Of a DNA stretch of 64,000 nucleotides, positions 38,096 to 47,879 are shown in pieces. The notes below the pieces were generated by a model. It had not been told where the DNA came from. It did no database searches and saw nothing but the letters and a program-made list of their open reading frames with translations. This DNA is from Thioalkalivibrio sp. ALMg11. GTDB taxonomy: Bacteria; Pseudomonadota; Gammaproteobacteria; Ectothiorhodospirales; Ectothiorhodospiraceae. Within the stretch, counting starts at the first letter, position 1, and each line of letters starts with the position of its first letter. The translations under genes and the position numbers were made by a program. The stretch covers positions 186,001 through 250,000 of the forward strand of contig NZ_KB898874.1 of assembly GCF_000377905.1 (NCBI RefSeq), given 5' to 3'.

Positions 38096-38916
38096 GCGCT
38101 CTGCAGCATTCGTTCCACGAAGAACCCGACGCCCCCGTGGTCACCCCCACCTACTGGCCAGCGGTCCACCGTCCGCGCCAGTTCGGCAAACGCCTTGCCG
38201 GCCGGACTGCCGGGATACTGCTGAACCACCGGCGCCCTTTTCTGCACGGACTTGCGCAGATGCTCGTCCATGGGGATATAGCCGGCCAGGTCCAGAACCA
38301 CCTCCGGCAGGTAATTGCCGCAGACGGTATTGAGTTTCTGCATCAGCCGCTCCGCACCCTCGCGGCCACTGACCATGTTGGTGACCATGCGGAAACGCCG
38401 CAGCCCATGATCGCGGTGCAGCACCTTGATCAGGGCATAGGCATCGGTAATCGAAGCCGGCTCGTCGCAGACCACGACCAGGGTCTCCTGTACCGCCCGG
38501 CAGAACGAAGTCACCGACTCCTGCAGGCCCGCAGCGGTATCCACGATCAGGACATCCAGCGGTTTGCGGTAGGCACTGAAGGCATGGATCAGGCCCGCGT
38601 GCTCGGCCGGCGTGAGGTTCGCCATCGCCGCGATACCCGAGGCCGACGGGACCACCTTCACCCCGTCCGGCCCCTGGACCAGGACATCGTCCAGGCTGTC
38701 CACCGTGCCGGTCACCAGGTCATGCAGGGTGCGCTCCGGGCGCATCCCGAGCAACAGGTCCACGTTGGCCAGGCCCAGATCCGCATCGAACAGCATCACC
38801 TCGCGGCCCAACCGGGCCAGGCCAACCGCCAGATTGACCGAGACGTTGGTCTTGCCCACCCCGCCCTTGCCCGAGGCGACCGCAATGACCTTTAACGGCT
38901 TGTTAGTGCGTGGCAT
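38092..38916 (-). CDS. fleN: Flagellar number regulator FleN (FlhG), MinD-type ATPase
   Basis: 274 residues. The deviant Walker A GKGGVGKTNVSVNLA at residues 16-30 is followed by VMLFDADLGLANVDLLLGM and VLIVDTAAGLQESVTSF. In Pseudomonas FleN binds FleQ and limits flagella to one by lowering its activity; that partner is present here at 56558. It overlaps the end of flhF by 14 bases when started at ATG 38916 (MPRTNKPLKV); an ATG at 38931 is also in frame. The C terminus (GGVGFFVERMLQSA) keeps the helix used for membrane binding. Confidence 0.95.
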   Translation of the reverse strand: MPRTNKPLKVIAVASGKGGVGKTNVSVNLAVGLARLGREVMLFDADLGLANVDLLLGMRPERTLHDLVTGTVDSLDDVLVQGPDGVKVVPSASGIAAMANLTPAEHAGLIHAFSAYRKPLDVLIVDTAAGLQESVTSFCRAVQETLVVVCDEPASITDAYALIKVLHRDHGLRRFRMVTNMVSGREGAERLMQKLNTVCGNYLPEVVLDLAGYIPMDEHLRKSVQKRAPVVQQYPGSPAGKAFAELARTVDRWPVGGGDHGGVGFFVERMLQSA

Positions 38917-40177
38917 AGCGCCCCTTTCCAACCGGCTGAATCAGTTCCAGTGTTGCCGGCTCGGCCCCTTGCGCCGGGCGCAGAGGCGAGCGCGAGCGTC
39001 GCGGCGGTTCCATTTCCGCAAGCCGCTCGGCGGCCCAGGTCTCGCGTGCATTGCCAGCCGCGCGCGCGCCCTCCGCGTCGTCGTCCAGCGCCATGCGGGT
39101 CAGATACCCCGTATCGACCCGGTGAAAATCCTCGGCGATGCGCTGGCCATCGCTCACGAACCCAAGTCCCAGGTGCTGATCCAGCAGTACCGACAGGACC
39201 TCGCCCAGCTGTTCCGCCTCGTCCAGCTTGGTCAGCACCAACGCCGAAGGATCCGCCTTGCGAAATGCCTCCAGTACCCGCCGCAACGTACTGCCCTGAG
39301 TCGTGGCCGACACGACCAACCAGCTCTCGCCGCGGATATCCGGCGGCAGGTGTGCGAACAGCGACTCTTCTTCCACCGCACGCGGCGCCTGCCCGGCGGT
39401 ATCCACCAGGATCAGGTGGCCATCGTCCACGCGCCGCGCCAACTCGCGCAGTTCGCGCGCATTCTGCAGCACGCGCACCGAGATCCCCGCCATCTGAGCG
39501 AAGGCTTGCAACTGCCGTGTTGCACCGATGCGCTGGCTATCCAGGGTCACCAGCGTAACCGAATCCGGTCCCATCCGACGGATCTGGCGCAGCGCGATCC
39601 GTGCCAGCGTGGTGGTCTTTCCGACCCCGGTCGGCCCCACCATCGCCAGCAGCCCACCCTCGTCCAGGATCGACGGGCGATGCGTGGCAATCGCGCCCGA
39701 AAGGCGCGCGCGGAGACGTTCCCAAGCCTGCTCGGGGGAGCTGTCATCGAGGATGCTACCAGCCAGACTGCGGGCCAGCGATTCACTGAAGCCGCGATCG
39801 ATCAGGCGTGCCTTGCATTCCGCAGCCAGCGGATGGCGGGCCGCCCAGCGGGCCTCGTCGCTCTCCGCATACTGACGCGTCATCAGGCTGCGCAGGTCGC
39901 GCAACTCCTGGCGCATCGCCGTGAGCTCGGGGTCGGCCGGCCAGGAAGGCGCCGCCGAATTCGGGGCGCGGTCGGCGGTACGTGCCTCGCGGGCCGGGTT
40001 TGCAACCTCCTGCTCGCGAACCGGCTCCGAGGACTCGCCATCCTCCAGGGCGGCGACCACCTCCAGCCAGCCATCCACCCGGCGACTGGAGAGGATCACG
40101 GCATCCTCTCCCTGTTGTTCGCGCACCTGACGCATAGCGTCGCGCATGTCCCGGGCCCGATATCGTCTGACATTCAT
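38903..40177 (-). CDS. flhF: Flagellar polarity GTPase FlhF
   Basis: SRP-type GTPase, 424 residues, that marks the pole for flagellar assembly. A disordered basic/acidic B region (~1-95) is followed by a helical N domain and the G domain with P-loop GPTGVGKTTT (181-190), switch LVDTAGQ and LTKLDEAEQLG. Together with FleN it sets place and number of flagella. ATG 40177 has GGAG eight bases upstream and gives MNVRRYRARDM, the common N terminus. It follows flhA after 43 bases that include a GC-rich hairpin. Confidence 0.96.
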   Translation of the reverse strand: MNVRRYRARDMRDAMRQVREQQGEDAVILSSRRVDGWLEVVAALEDGESSEPVREQEVANPAREARTADRAPNSAAPSWPADPELTAMRQELRDLRSLMTRQYAESDEARWAARHPLAAECKARLIDRGFSESLARSLAGSILDDSSPEQAWERLRARLSGAIATHRPSILDEGGLLAMVGPTGVGKTTTLARIALRQIRRMGPDSVTLVTLDSQRIGATRQLQAFAQMAGISVRVLQNARELRELARRVDDGHLILVDTAGQAPRAVEEESLFAHLPPDIRGESWLVVSATTQGSTLRRVLEAFRKADPSALVLTKLDEAEQLGEVLSVLLDQHLGLGFVSDGQRIAEDFHRVDTGYLTRMALDDDAEGARAAGNARETWAAERLAEMEPPRRSRSPLRPAQGAEPATLELIQPVGKGRYATH

Positions 40178-40191
40178 GCTTTGATCTCCTG

Positions 40192-40207
40192 CGCCGCTCA
40201 CGCGGCG
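40192..40207 (-). other. Intercistronic hairpin between flhA and flhF
   Basis: CGCCGC and GCGGCG pair around a four-base loop, starting 14 bases after the flhA stop and ending 14 bases before the flhF ATG, just upstream of its ribosome binding site. There is no T-run. It may pause polymerase, protect mRNA ends or set the flhA:flhF ratio; no direct evidence. Confidence 0.35.
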
Positions 40208-40220
40208 GAACCCCTATGTC

Positions 40221-42323
40221 TCATGCGGACTGCTTCTGCGTTTCTTCCTGACCGACCGTGGCCACTACCCGAATCCGCCGGTTGTCGGGGATCTCGGTAA
40301 ACGCCAGGACGGTCAGGCTGCGAACCGCGCCGCGCAACCAGCCGGCTATCCAGGAACGGATCTCCGGTGCCACCACCAGGATCGCCGGTTGACCGGCTGT
40401 CTCCTGGCGGCGCGCCGCGTCGGCAACCGAACGCTGCAGCCGTTCCGCCAGCCCGGGCTCCAGTCCAACCGTGCCGCCCGAGCTGCCCTGCAGGGACTTA
40501 TGCAAGAGCTGTTCCAGCGACGGGTCCAGGGCGATCAGTGGCAGCTCATCCTCCGGTCCTACAAGGTCCTGGACGATGGAACGCGCCAACGCGACGCGCA
40601 CGGCAGCTGTCAAAGTGCCGGGATCCTGACTCTTCACCCCGTCATCTGCCAGGGTTTCGGCGATCGTCCGCAGGTCGCGGATCGAGACCTGCTCCGCCAG
40701 CAGGTTCTGCAACACCTTCAGCACGATCGACAACGACAGCGTCTTGGGCACGAGGTTCTCCACCAGCTTCGGCGAATGGCGCGCCAACTGATCCAGCAGA
40801 TGCTGCGCCTCCTCGTGTCCGATCAGGCGGTGGGCGTTCTCGCGGAACACCTGCGACAGATGCGTCGCAATCACCGTCGAACAGTCGACCACGGTATAAC
40901 CGGCACCCTGGGCCTGGTCGCGATCCGAAGGATCGATCCACAGGGCATCCAGGTTGAAGGTCGGGTCCTTGGTCGGGGTACCCGGGACGGTGCCGAAGAC
41001 CTCGCCCGGATTGATGGCCAGTTCGCGATCGGGAAACACCTCGGCCTCGGCCACAGTGACGCCCAGCAGGCTGATCCGGTAGGCGTTCGGGCTCAGCTCC
41101 AGGTTGTCGCGGATGTGCACCGGCTGCAGCAGGAAGCCGAGCTCCTGCGACAGCTTGCGGCGCACGCCCTTGATCCGGCCCATCAGCTGGCCGTCCTGGG
41201 TGCGGTCCACCAAGGGGATCAGGCGGTAGCCGACCTCGAGGGAGACCAGGTCCACCGGCGGGACATCTTCCCAGGTCAGGTCGCGATCCTCCGAACGAGT
41301 CCCGCCTTCGTCTCCCTGAGGGATGCGTTCCACCTCCGCCTCGACCTCGCGGCCCTGGCGTTTGAGCAGGTAGGCCCAGCCAAAGATCAGCGCCGCCAGT
41401 CCCAGGAACACGGCATTCGGCATGCCCGGCACGAGGCCCAGCGCGCCGATCACGCCACCGGCGACGTACAGGACCCGCGGGTTGGAGAACATCTGGCCGT
41501 AGACCTGCTGGCCCATGTCCTGGCTGCTGGTCACGCGGGTCACGATGATCGCGGTGGCGGAGGACAGCACCAGCGAAGGGATCTGGGCAACGATGCCGTC
41601 GCCAATGGTCAGCAGCACGTAGTTGGTGGCGGCATCGCCGATCGACATGCCGTGCTGCACCGCACCGATAGTCAGCCCGCCGATGATGTTCACGAACAGG
41701 ATCAGGATCCCCGCGATCGCATCACCGCGAACGAACTTGGAGGCACCGTCCATGGAGCCGTAGAAGTCCGCCTCGCTGGCGATCTCCTCGCGGCGCTTAC
41801 GCGCCTCTTCCTGGCTGAGGATCCCGGCATTCAGGTCGGCGTCGATCGCCATCTGCTTGCCCGGCATGGAATCCAGGGTGAAGCGTGCGCTGACCTCGGA
41901 CACGCGCCCGGCCCCCTTGGTCACCACCACGAAGTTGATGATGATCAGGATCGCGAACACCACCAGCCCCACGGTGTAGTTGCCACCGACCACGAAGTCG
42001 CCGAAGGCCTGGATGACCTTGCCGGCGGCATCGGTGCCGGTGTGGCCTTCCAACAGGATCACGCGGGTGGAGGCGACGTTCAGCGCCAGGCGCAGCAGCG
42101 TGGCGACCAGCAACACGGTCGGGAAGACTGCGAATTCCAGCGGCCGCGGGGTGTACACCGCAACCATGATCACGACCAGCGACAGCGCGATATTGAAGGT
42201 GAACAGCACGTCCAGCGCCACCGGCGGCAGCGGCAGCACCATCATCGAGAGCATCGCGATCAGCAGGATCGGCGCCCCCAGACCCCACTTGCCGACGTTA
42301 CCCAAACGGTCAAAGAAGGCCAT
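40221..42323 (-). CDS. flhA: Flagellar export gate protein FlhA
   Basis: 700 residues. The N-terminal ~330 form eight membrane helices, with the FHIPEP-type signature region near RFTLDSMPGKQMAIDADLNAG. The large C-terminal cytoplasmic domain (from ~360) forms the nonameric docking ring for chaperone-substrate complexes. It is the energy-coupling gate of the flagellar type III secretion system. Its ATG overlaps the flhB TAA by one base (TAATG), so the two are coupled. Confidence 0.97.
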   Translation of the reverse strand: MAFFDRLGNVGKWGLGAPILLIAMLSMMVLPLPPVALDVLFTFNIALSLVVIMVAVYTPRPLEFAVFPTVLLVATLLRLALNVASTRVILLEGHTGTDAAGKVIQAFGDFVVGGNYTVGLVVFAILIIINFVVVTKGAGRVSEVSARFTLDSMPGKQMAIDADLNAGILSQEEARKRREEIASEADFYGSMDGASKFVRGDAIAGILILFVNIIGGLTIGAVQHGMSIGDAATNYVLLTIGDGIVAQIPSLVLSSATAIIVTRVTSSQDMGQQVYGQMFSNPRVLYVAGGVIGALGLVPGMPNAVFLGLAALIFGWAYLLKRQGREVEAEVERIPQGDEGGTRSEDRDLTWEDVPPVDLVSLEVGYRLIPLVDRTQDGQLMGRIKGVRRKLSQELGFLLQPVHIRDNLELSPNAYRISLLGVTVAEAEVFPDRELAINPGEVFGTVPGTPTKDPTFNLDALWIDPSDRDQAQGAGYTVVDCSTVIATHLSQVFRENAHRLIGHEEAQHLLDQLARHSPKLVENLVPKTLSLSIVLKVLQNLLAEQVSIRDLRTIAETLADDGVKSQDPGTLTAAVRVALARSIVQDLVGPEDELPLIALDPSLEQLLHKSLQGSSGGTVGLEPGLAERLQRSVADAARRQETAGQPAILVVAPEIRSWIAGWLRGAVRSLTVLAFTEIPDNRRIRVVATVGQEETQKQSA

Positions 42324-43474
42324 TAGTGATCCCTCCGCTTGCCGCGCTGCTTGTCAGGATCCAGATAGTCCTCGGGCACCGGCAGGTCATCCGGCATCTG
42401 CGCCTCGGCATCGGCCCGCTTGAGCTGGTAGACGTACGCCAGGATGCGGGCCACGGCCACGAACAGACCGTTGGGAACTTCCTGATTCAGATCGGTGGTG
42501 AAGTAGATGGCGCGGGCCACGCGCGGGGCCTCGACGCGGATGATCGCGTGTTCGTCCCCGACTGCACGGATCGAGGCGGCCACCTCGTCGACGCCCTTGG
42601 CCACCACCTTCGGTGCCGCCATGCGCGAGGCCTCGTAGACGATAGCCACGGCATAGTGGGTCGGGTTGGTGATGATCACGTCGGCCTTGGGGACCTCCTC
42701 CATCATTCGCCGCTGCGCCATCTCCTGCTGCAACTGGCGGATCTTTTGTTTGACCTCCGGCTTCCCGTCGGTCTCCTTGTACTCATCCTTCACTTCCTGC
42801 CGAGTCATGCGCAGCTGTTTCTGGTGATTCCACATCTGGAACGGCGCATCGATGGCCGCCACGACGATCAGCGCCGCGGACACCGCGATGAAGGTTCCCA
42901 GCACCAGCTGGGCGGCATGGCTAATGCCCTGATGGATGGGCTCGTAGCCGAGCATCAGCAGCCGGTCGGAGAAGGTGGCCAGCACGGCGACCGCGACACT
43001 GCTGATCAGTACGAACTTGGCGAAGGTCTTGCCGAACTCCATCAGCCCCTGCCAGGAGAAGATTCGCTTGAGGCCCTTCCCGGGATTCAGCTTGGAGGCC
43101 TTGGGCGCGGCGGCCTTCCAGGAAAAATTGGCGCCGCCGATCACGATCGGCGCGAGTACCGCGGCTACGATCAGTACGCCGAACAACGGGAACAGGGTCC
43201 GCAGGGTACGGAAGATCTCATCGGCCAGATAAGGCAATAACAGCGACGAGTCGTAGGCCATTTCGCGTTCGAAATCCAGGCGACTGCTCATCTGTTCAGT
43301 AAGTTGCGCGCCCATATTCGGGCCGTACATCAGCAGGAAGCTCCCGCCCGCCATCAGCACCAGAAAGGTGCTCAGCTCGCGCGAGCGCGGGACCTGACCC
43401 TTCTCCTTCGCCTCGCGAAGGCGTTTCGGAGTGGGCTCTTCGCTTTTTTCCTGTCCGCTCTCGTTCTCGGCCAT
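42323..43474 (-). CDS. flhB: Flagellar export switch protein FlhB
   Basis: 383 residues. A charged N terminus (QEKSEEPTPKRLREAKEKGQVPRSREL in two parts around residues 8-34) is followed by four membrane helices and the cytoplasmic domain with the self-cleavage site Asn270-Pro271-Thr272-His273. Cleavage changes export from hook to filament proteins, guided by FliK. It starts one base after fliR stops and overlaps flhA at its end. A second, membrane-free homologue of its C-terminal domain is at 27913. Confidence 0.97.
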   Translation of the reverse strand: MAENESGQEKSEEPTPKRLREAKEKGQVPRSRELSTFLVLMAGGSFLLMYGPNMGAQLTEQMSSRLDFEREMAYDSSLLLPYLADEIFRTLRTLFPLFGVLIVAAVLAPIVIGGANFSWKAAAPKASKLNPGKGLKRIFSWQGLMEFGKTFAKFVLISSVAVAVLATFSDRLLMLGYEPIHQGISHAAQLVLGTFIAVSAALIVVAAIDAPFQMWNHQKQLRMTRQEVKDEYKETDGKPEVKQKIRQLQQEMAQRRMMEEVPKADVIITNPTHYAVAIVYEASRMAAPKVVAKGVDEVAASIRAVGDEHAIIRVEAPRVARAIYFTTDLNQEVPNGLFVAVARILAYVYQLKRADAEAQMPDDLPVPEDYLDPDKQRGKRRDH

Positions 43475-43475
43475 C

Positions 43476-44249
43476 TCAGAAGCCCATCCGGGTCTGCATC
43501 AGGTTGAAGCCCTCGAGCATCAGCTCGCCGAAGCGTTCGGGCAGGCCCGGCAGGATCAACATCATCAGTACGAACCCGATCAGGATCATCATCGGGAAAC
43601 CCACCGCGAAGATGTTGAGTTGCGGGGACGCGCGAGTGATGACCCCCATGGAGATATTCACCAACAGAAGCGAGGCAACCGCCGGCAACGCCACCAGCAC
43701 CGCTCCCACAAACATCGTGGAGCCGAAGCCCACCAGGGCGTAGAAGGCCTCGGCGTTCAGACCGGTCGGCGCGATCGGCATGGTCTCGAAGCTGGTCAGC
43801 ATCAGCTCCAGAGCGATCAGATGGCCATTCATCGCCAGGAACAGGAGGGTCGAGAAGATCACAAAGATGGTGGAGACCACCGGGACCTGCACGCCCTGGG
43901 CCGGATCCATGATCGAGGCAAAACCCAGGCCCATGCCCAGTGCGACCACCTCGCCCGCCTGGGTCACGGCCGAGAACACCATTTGCAGGATGAAACCCAT
44001 GAACACGCCGATCGCGATCTGGTGCAGGGTGACCAGCACGCCCTCCAGGCTGAGCGGATCGATATCCGGCAGGACCGGGCCCTGCATGGCCACGAAGATC
44101 GCCAGCAGCAGCGCCAGCCCCATGCGCACCCGCGCATTGACCGTATCCGCCCCGAAGATCGGCATGGCGACGAGCATGGCGCCAATGCGGGCGAACGGCC
44201 ACAGGACCGCCCCCACCCACAGCACCAGCTGTTCCGCCGCCAGGGTCAT
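43476..44249 (-). CDS. fliR: Flagellar export protein FliR
   Basis: 257 residues, almost entirely hydrophobic, forming the export gate with FliP and FliQ. Segments such as WPFARIGAMLVAMPIFG, FMGFILQMVFSAVTQAGEVV and FPMMILIGFVLMMLILPGL are typical. ATG 44249 is preferred over 44276, giving a four-base gap to fliQ; the longer start adds an arginine-rich stretch that overlaps fliQ. It is followed by flhB. Confidence 0.95.
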   Translation of the reverse strand: MTLAAEQLVLWVGAVLWPFARIGAMLVAMPIFGADTVNARVRMGLALLLAIFVAMQGPVLPDIDPLSLEGVLVTLHQIAIGVFMGFILQMVFSAVTQAGEVVALGMGLGFASIMDPAQGVQVPVVSTIFVIFSTLLFLAMNGHLIALELMLTSFETMPIAPTGLNAEAFYALVGFGSTMFVGAVLVALPAVASLLLVNISMGVITRASPQLNIFAVGFPMMILIGFVLMMLILPGLPERFGELMLEGFNLMQTRMGF

Positions 44250-44253
44250 ACGC

Positions 44254-44523
44254 CTACCCCACCATCCCCGGCGCACCCTCGTAGAGGCGCTCGGTGTAGT
44301 CGATCAACAACGCCAGCATCCAGTGCCCACTAATCAGCAGCGCCGCGAACATCGCCAGCAGCTTGGGGATGAACGACAGGGTCATTTCCTGTATCTGGGT
44401 CGCTGCCTGCAGCATCCCGATGGTCAGACCCACGGCCAGCGCCGTCAGCAGCGGCGGCGCGGCCAGCAGGACCACCACGGTCAGCGTCTCGCGACCGATG
44501 TCCACAACGAGTTCGGGTGTCAT
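44254..44523 (-). CDS. fliQ: Flagellar export protein FliQ
   Basis: 89 residues, two membrane helices: VVVLLAAPPLLTALAVGLTIG and FIPKLLAMFAALLISGHWML, separated by AATQIQEMTLS, the FliQ/SpaQ signature. Forms the core export channel with FliP and FliR. Nine bases after fliP and four before fliR. Confidence 0.96.
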   Translation of the reverse strand: MTPELVVDIGRETLTVVVLLAAPPLLTALAVGLTIGMLQAATQIQEMTLSFIPKLLAMFAALLISGHWMLALLIDYTERLYEGAPGMVG

Positions 44524-44532
44524 CGCGCTCTC

Positions 44533-45288
44533 CTACACGAAGAAACTGGTGGCAAGGGTGTTCATCATCAGCGCCCAGCCGTCCACCAGAACGAACAGCA
44601 TCACCTTGAACGGCAGCGAGATAATCAGCGGGGAGAGCATCACCATCCCCATCGACATCAGGACCGAGGCCACCACCAGGTCGATGATCAGGAACGGGAT
44701 CAGGATCAGGAAGCCAATCTGGAATGCGGTCTTCAGCTCGCTGGTAATGAACGCCGGCACCAGCAGGTTCAACGGGATGTCATCCGCCTCCTCGAATCCG
44801 TCGATCCCGTTGATCTCGGCAAACATCGCGATATCGCTCTCGCGGGTATGCACCAGCATGAACTCGCGCAACGGCTGCACCCCCGCCTCGATCACCTCCT
44901 CCGTCCCGATCTCCTCGTTCACGTAGGGCACAAACGCGGTCTCGTAGATCTCGTCGAGCACCGGGGCCATCACGAACAGGGTCAGGAAAAAGGCCAAACC
45001 GATCAGGATCTGGTTCGAGGGTGTCTGGGTCGTGCCCAGGCCCTGGCGCAGGATCGCCAGCACCACAATGATCCGGGTGAAGGAGGTCATCATGATCAGG
45101 ATCGACGGCAGCAGGGTCAGCAGCGTCATCAACAGGATGATCTGCAGCGTGACCGAGTAGGTCTCGCCCCCGTCTCCGTTGGTGGTCACCGTCAGGGCCT
45201 CGATGCCCTGCGCCACCTGGGCCCCGGCGAGGCCCGGCAGGAGCAGCAGGCCCAGTGCCAGCGCGAACCGCAGGAACAGCGCCATCAC
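44533..45288 (-). CDS. fliP: Flagellar export protein FliP
   Basis: 251 residues. A cleavable signal-like N terminus ([19 protein letters not shown]) is followed by [23 protein letters not shown], the FliP/SpaP signature, and two further helices near the C terminus ([20 protein letters not shown] and [13 protein letters not shown]). It nucleates the FliPQR channel. The ATG overlaps the fliO stop. Confidence 0.97.
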   Translation of the reverse strand: MMALFLRFALALGLLLLPGLAGAQVAQGIEALTVTTNGDGGETYSVTLQIILLMTLLTLLPSILIMMTSFTRIIVVLAILRQGLGTTQTPSNQILIGLAFFLTLFVMAPVLDEIYETAFVPYVNEEIGTEEVIEAGVQPLREFMLVHTRESDIAMFAEINGIDGFEEADDIPLNLLVPAFITSELKTAFQIGFLILIPFLIIDLVVASVLMSMGMVMLSPLIISLPFKVMLFVLVDGWALMMNTLATSFFV

Positions 45289-45731
45289 GACTGCCCCCGC
45301 TCGCTGCTACCGTGCGGAGCCCGGCGGGTCACGGCGCGCTTGAGCGCACTGGAGAAGTCCGGGGTCTCACCTGCCGGCGCCACCACGGGCTCGCGCATCG
45401 TGTGCAGGGTGCGCATGCCTGAGGGCGCCACGCCCACCAGCACCTGTTCATCGCCCACCTGGACCAGCACCAGACGCTCGCGCGTGCCCACCGAGCGTGC
45501 CGCGACGATCTCGATCACCTGCGAGCCGCGGTTCAACCCGCCCTGGGTCCGGCGCAGGATCCAGCCCAGCACCACAATGGCGCCGATCACCAGTACCAGA
45601 CCGCCGATTAACTGGGTCAGATAGGCCGCGGCCCCGCCACTGCCACCCTCCGCAAGGGCAGTCAAAGGCCAGAGGGTCCCCGTGACGGCCGCCAGGACGA
45701 CGGCCGATATGCGCGTATTACGTGGATTCAT
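45285..45731 (-). CDS. fliO: Flagellar assembly protein FliO
   Basis: 148 residues. An N-terminal hydrophobic segment (signal-like) is followed by one membrane helix ([21 protein letters not shown]) and a short cytoplasmic domain ([29 protein letters not shown]) typical of FliO. It helps FliP insert and oligomerise. The position between fliN and fliP is canonical; the overlap ATGA with fliP indicates coupling. Confidence 0.93.
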   Translation of the reverse strand: MNPRNTRISAVVLAAVTGTLWPLTALAEGGSGGAAAYLTQLIGGLVLVIGAIVVLGWILRRTQGGLNRGSQVIEIVAARSVGTRERLVLVQVGDEQVLVGVAPSGMRTLHTMREPVVAPAGETPDFSSALKRAVTRRAPHGSSERGQS

Positions 45732-45733
45732 GG

Positions 45734-46336
45734 CTATTTAAGCTTGCGGATGCGCTCACTGGGGCTGATCACATCGGTCAGCCGGATACCGAACTTCTCG
45801 TTGACCACCACGACCTCGCCATGAGCGATCAGCGTGCCGTTCACCAGCACGTCCAGCGGCTCCCCGGCCAGACGGTCCAATTCCACCACCGAGCCCTGGT
45901 TCAGCTGCAGCAGGTTGCGGATCGGGATGCGCGTGCGACCGATCTCCATGGCGATGGTCACCGGGACGTCCAGCACCATCTCCAGGTTCATCTCCTCGCC
46001 GTCGCCCTGCACCACGCCCGACAGTTGTTCAGGCTGCAGCGCCTCCGCGGCCGAATCCGGCTTGTGCTTGCGTTCCTTCTTCTCGGTCTTCGGCGCCTCT
46101 TGCGCGGACGCGGCACCCCCACCGCCTTGCGCCTCGTTCAGCAGGGCGTCCGGGTCGGCGGCCTCTTCGTCGCCCTTCTGTTCGGCCAGGGCGGACTGTT
46201 CGGCCAGGGCGGCCCCCCATTCGTCGGCCAGCGCCTGGTCGTCGGAACCGCCTTCCGACTCGGCCGTGGTCTGTTCTTCCACCCCTTCTTCATCCGGGGT
46301 GCGGGTGTCCTGCTTGGGATCGTCGGTGTCAGCCAT
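45734..46336 (-). CDS. fliN: Flagellar switch protein FliN with long acidic N terminus
   Basis: 200 residues. The last ~85 residues are the SpoA/FliN domain (NLEMVLDVPVTIAMEIGRTRIPIRNLLQL, LAGEPLDVLVNGTLIAHGEV, FGIRLTDVISPSERIRKL). The first ~110 are unusual: acidic, Glu/Asp/Ala-rich, with several QSALAEQ-type repeats and a basic patch (KTEKKERKHKPD). E. coli FliN is 137 residues, so the extension is long; its role is unknown. ATG 46336 has GAGG seven bases upstream. It builds the bottom of the C-ring with FliM. Confidence 0.94.
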   Translation of the reverse strand: MADTDDPKQDTRTPDEEGVEEQTTAESEGGSDDQALADEWGAALAEQSALAEQKGDEEAADPDALLNEAQGGGGAASAQEAPKTEKKERKHKPDSAAEALQPEQLSGVVQGDGEEMNLEMVLDVPVTIAMEIGRTRIPIRNLLQLNQGSVVELDRLAGEPLDVLVNGTLIAHGEVVVVNEKFGIRLTDVISPSERIRKLK

Positions 46337-46346
46337 GCTGCGCCCT

Positions 46347-47321
46347 CTATCGTTTGATGATGCGTTCCGAAACCTGGATCGCATTCATGCCATTGGATAC
46401 GCCGAACTTCCCGCGGAACATCGGGATGTCTTCGACCTGCAAGGTGATCTTCTCGGGGAGGTCTACCGGGATGATGTCGCCCGGCTGGATATCCAGTAGC
46501 TCGCGCACGGTGACCTCGGTCTGCGCCAGCATGGAGCTGATCTCGACCTCGGCGGTCTGGATCTCCTCCTGCAGCGCGTGCATCCAGCGTTGGTCCACAT
46601 CGGAGCGATCCGACTGGATCCCGGTATCCAGCTGCTCGCGGATCGGCTCGATCATCGAGTACGGCAGGGTCACGTGCAGATTGCCGCCGCCGCCGTCGAG
46701 CTCGATGTGGAACTCGCTGATGACCACGATTTCGGTCGGCGAGACGATGTTCGCGAACTGCGGGTTGACCTCGGAGTTCAGGAACTCGAACTTTAATTCC
46801 ATCACCGGCTGCCAGGCCTTCTGCATGTCCTCGAAGGCGCCTTCAAGCACGCCGTGGACCACCTTCATCTCCATCGGGGTGAAGTCACGCCCCTCGATGC
46901 GGGTGTAGTAGCGACCGTCGCCGCCGAAGAAGTTGTCCACCAGGATGAACACCAGCTTGGGGTCGAACACGAACAACCCGGTGCCGTGCAGTGGATGCGC
47001 ACGCACCAGGTTCAGGCTGGTGGGCACAAACAGCGAGTGCATGTACTCGGAGAACTTGGTGATACGGGTACCGACCACCGAGATCTCGGCCGAGCGGCGC
47101 AGCACGTTGAACAGACGGACCCGGAGCTGACGCGCAAAGCGCTCGTTGATCATCTCCAGCGTGGGCATGCGCCCACGGACGATCCGATCCTGCGTGGCAA
47201 AGTTGAAGTCCCGCGCCTCACCGTCACTCGGATACGGGTCTTCGGTCTCGACGTCCCCGTCGTCCACACCATGCAGAAGGGCATCGATCTCGTCCTGGCT
47301 AAGGATATCCGCCTGCGCCAT
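46347..47321 (-). CDS. fliM: Flagellar switch protein FliM
   Basis: 324 residues. The N terminus LSQDEIDALLHGV is the CheY-P binding peptide. The middle domain contains the GGDGRYY loop contacting FliG, and the C-terminal SpoA domain ends with DIPMFRGKFGVSNGMNAIQV. Forms the C-ring, controlling rotation direction. Ten bases after fliL and ten before fliN. Confidence 0.97.
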   Translation of the reverse strand: MAQADILSQDEIDALLHGVDDGDVETEDPYPSDGEARDFNFATQDRIVRGRMPTLEMINERFARQLRVRLFNVLRRSAEISVVGTRITKFSEYMHSLFVPTSLNLVRAHPLHGTGLFVFDPKLVFILVDNFFGGDGRYYTRIEGRDFTPMEMKVVHGVLEGAFEDMQKAWQPVMELKFEFLNSEVNPQFANIVSPTEIVVISEFHIELDGGGGNLHVTLPYSMIEPIREQLDTGIQSDRSDVDQRWMHALQEEIQTAEVEISSMLAQTEVTVRELLDIQPGDIIPVDLPEKITLQVEDIPMFRGKFGVSNGMNAIQVSERIIKR

Positions 47322-47331
47322 AACCGGGCTC

Positions 47332-47829
47332 CTACTGCATCACCAGTTCGTTGAACAACACGGCCTCGACCGCGTCCGGCGCATCCCGCGAGCGCAGAAT
47401 CCCGCGGATCGCTTCCTTCAGCTCCTCCGCCAGCGCGTCCTTGCCACCACGCGTATTGAGATCCTCGTAACGCTGTTCCGACAGGATGCCCAGGATGTCG
47501 TTGCGGATCGCCGGCATATGCCGCTCCAACGCCTCGATCACCGGCGCATCGTGGGTCACCAGACTCACCTCGGCACGCAGATAGCGGATGCGGCCCGGTG
47601 CATCAATGTTCGCGGTCATCGGCTCCAGGCTGGTGTAGAAGCGCTCGGGGGGGCCTTCCTCGACCTGTTCGGCGTCATCGTCGCCCGCAACCAGGAAGAA
47701 CCAGGCCGCAGCGGCACCACCACCCACCAGCAGGATCACGATCAGCAACAGCAGAATCAGCTTGCCCATGCCGCCCTTCTTGGGGGCGCCGCCTTCGTCG
47801 TCGTCCAGATTGACTTCTTTATCCGCCAT
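47332..47829 (-). CDS. fliL: Flagellar basal-body protein FliL
   Basis: 165 residues with an acidic/charged cytoplasmic lead, one membrane helix (KLILLLLIVILLVGGGAAAAWFF) and a periplasmic domain (FYTSLEPMTANIDAPGRIRYLRAEVSL). It supports stator function near the motor. It is the first gene of the long fliLMNOPQR-flhBA unit, behind a sigma-54 promoter at 47880. Confidence 0.95.
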   Translation of the reverse strand: MADKEVNLDDDEGGAPKKGGMGKLILLLLIVILLVGGGAAAAWFFLVAGDDDAEQVEEGPPERFYTSLEPMTANIDAPGRIRYLRAEVSLVTHDAPVIEALERHMPAIRNDILGILSEQRYEDLNTRGGKDALAEELKEAIRGILRSRDAPDAVEAVLFNELVMQ

Positions 47830-47879
47830 GTCGCACTCGCTGTCCGGTAAACCGAGGATTTGCTCTCGGCAAAGACCTT

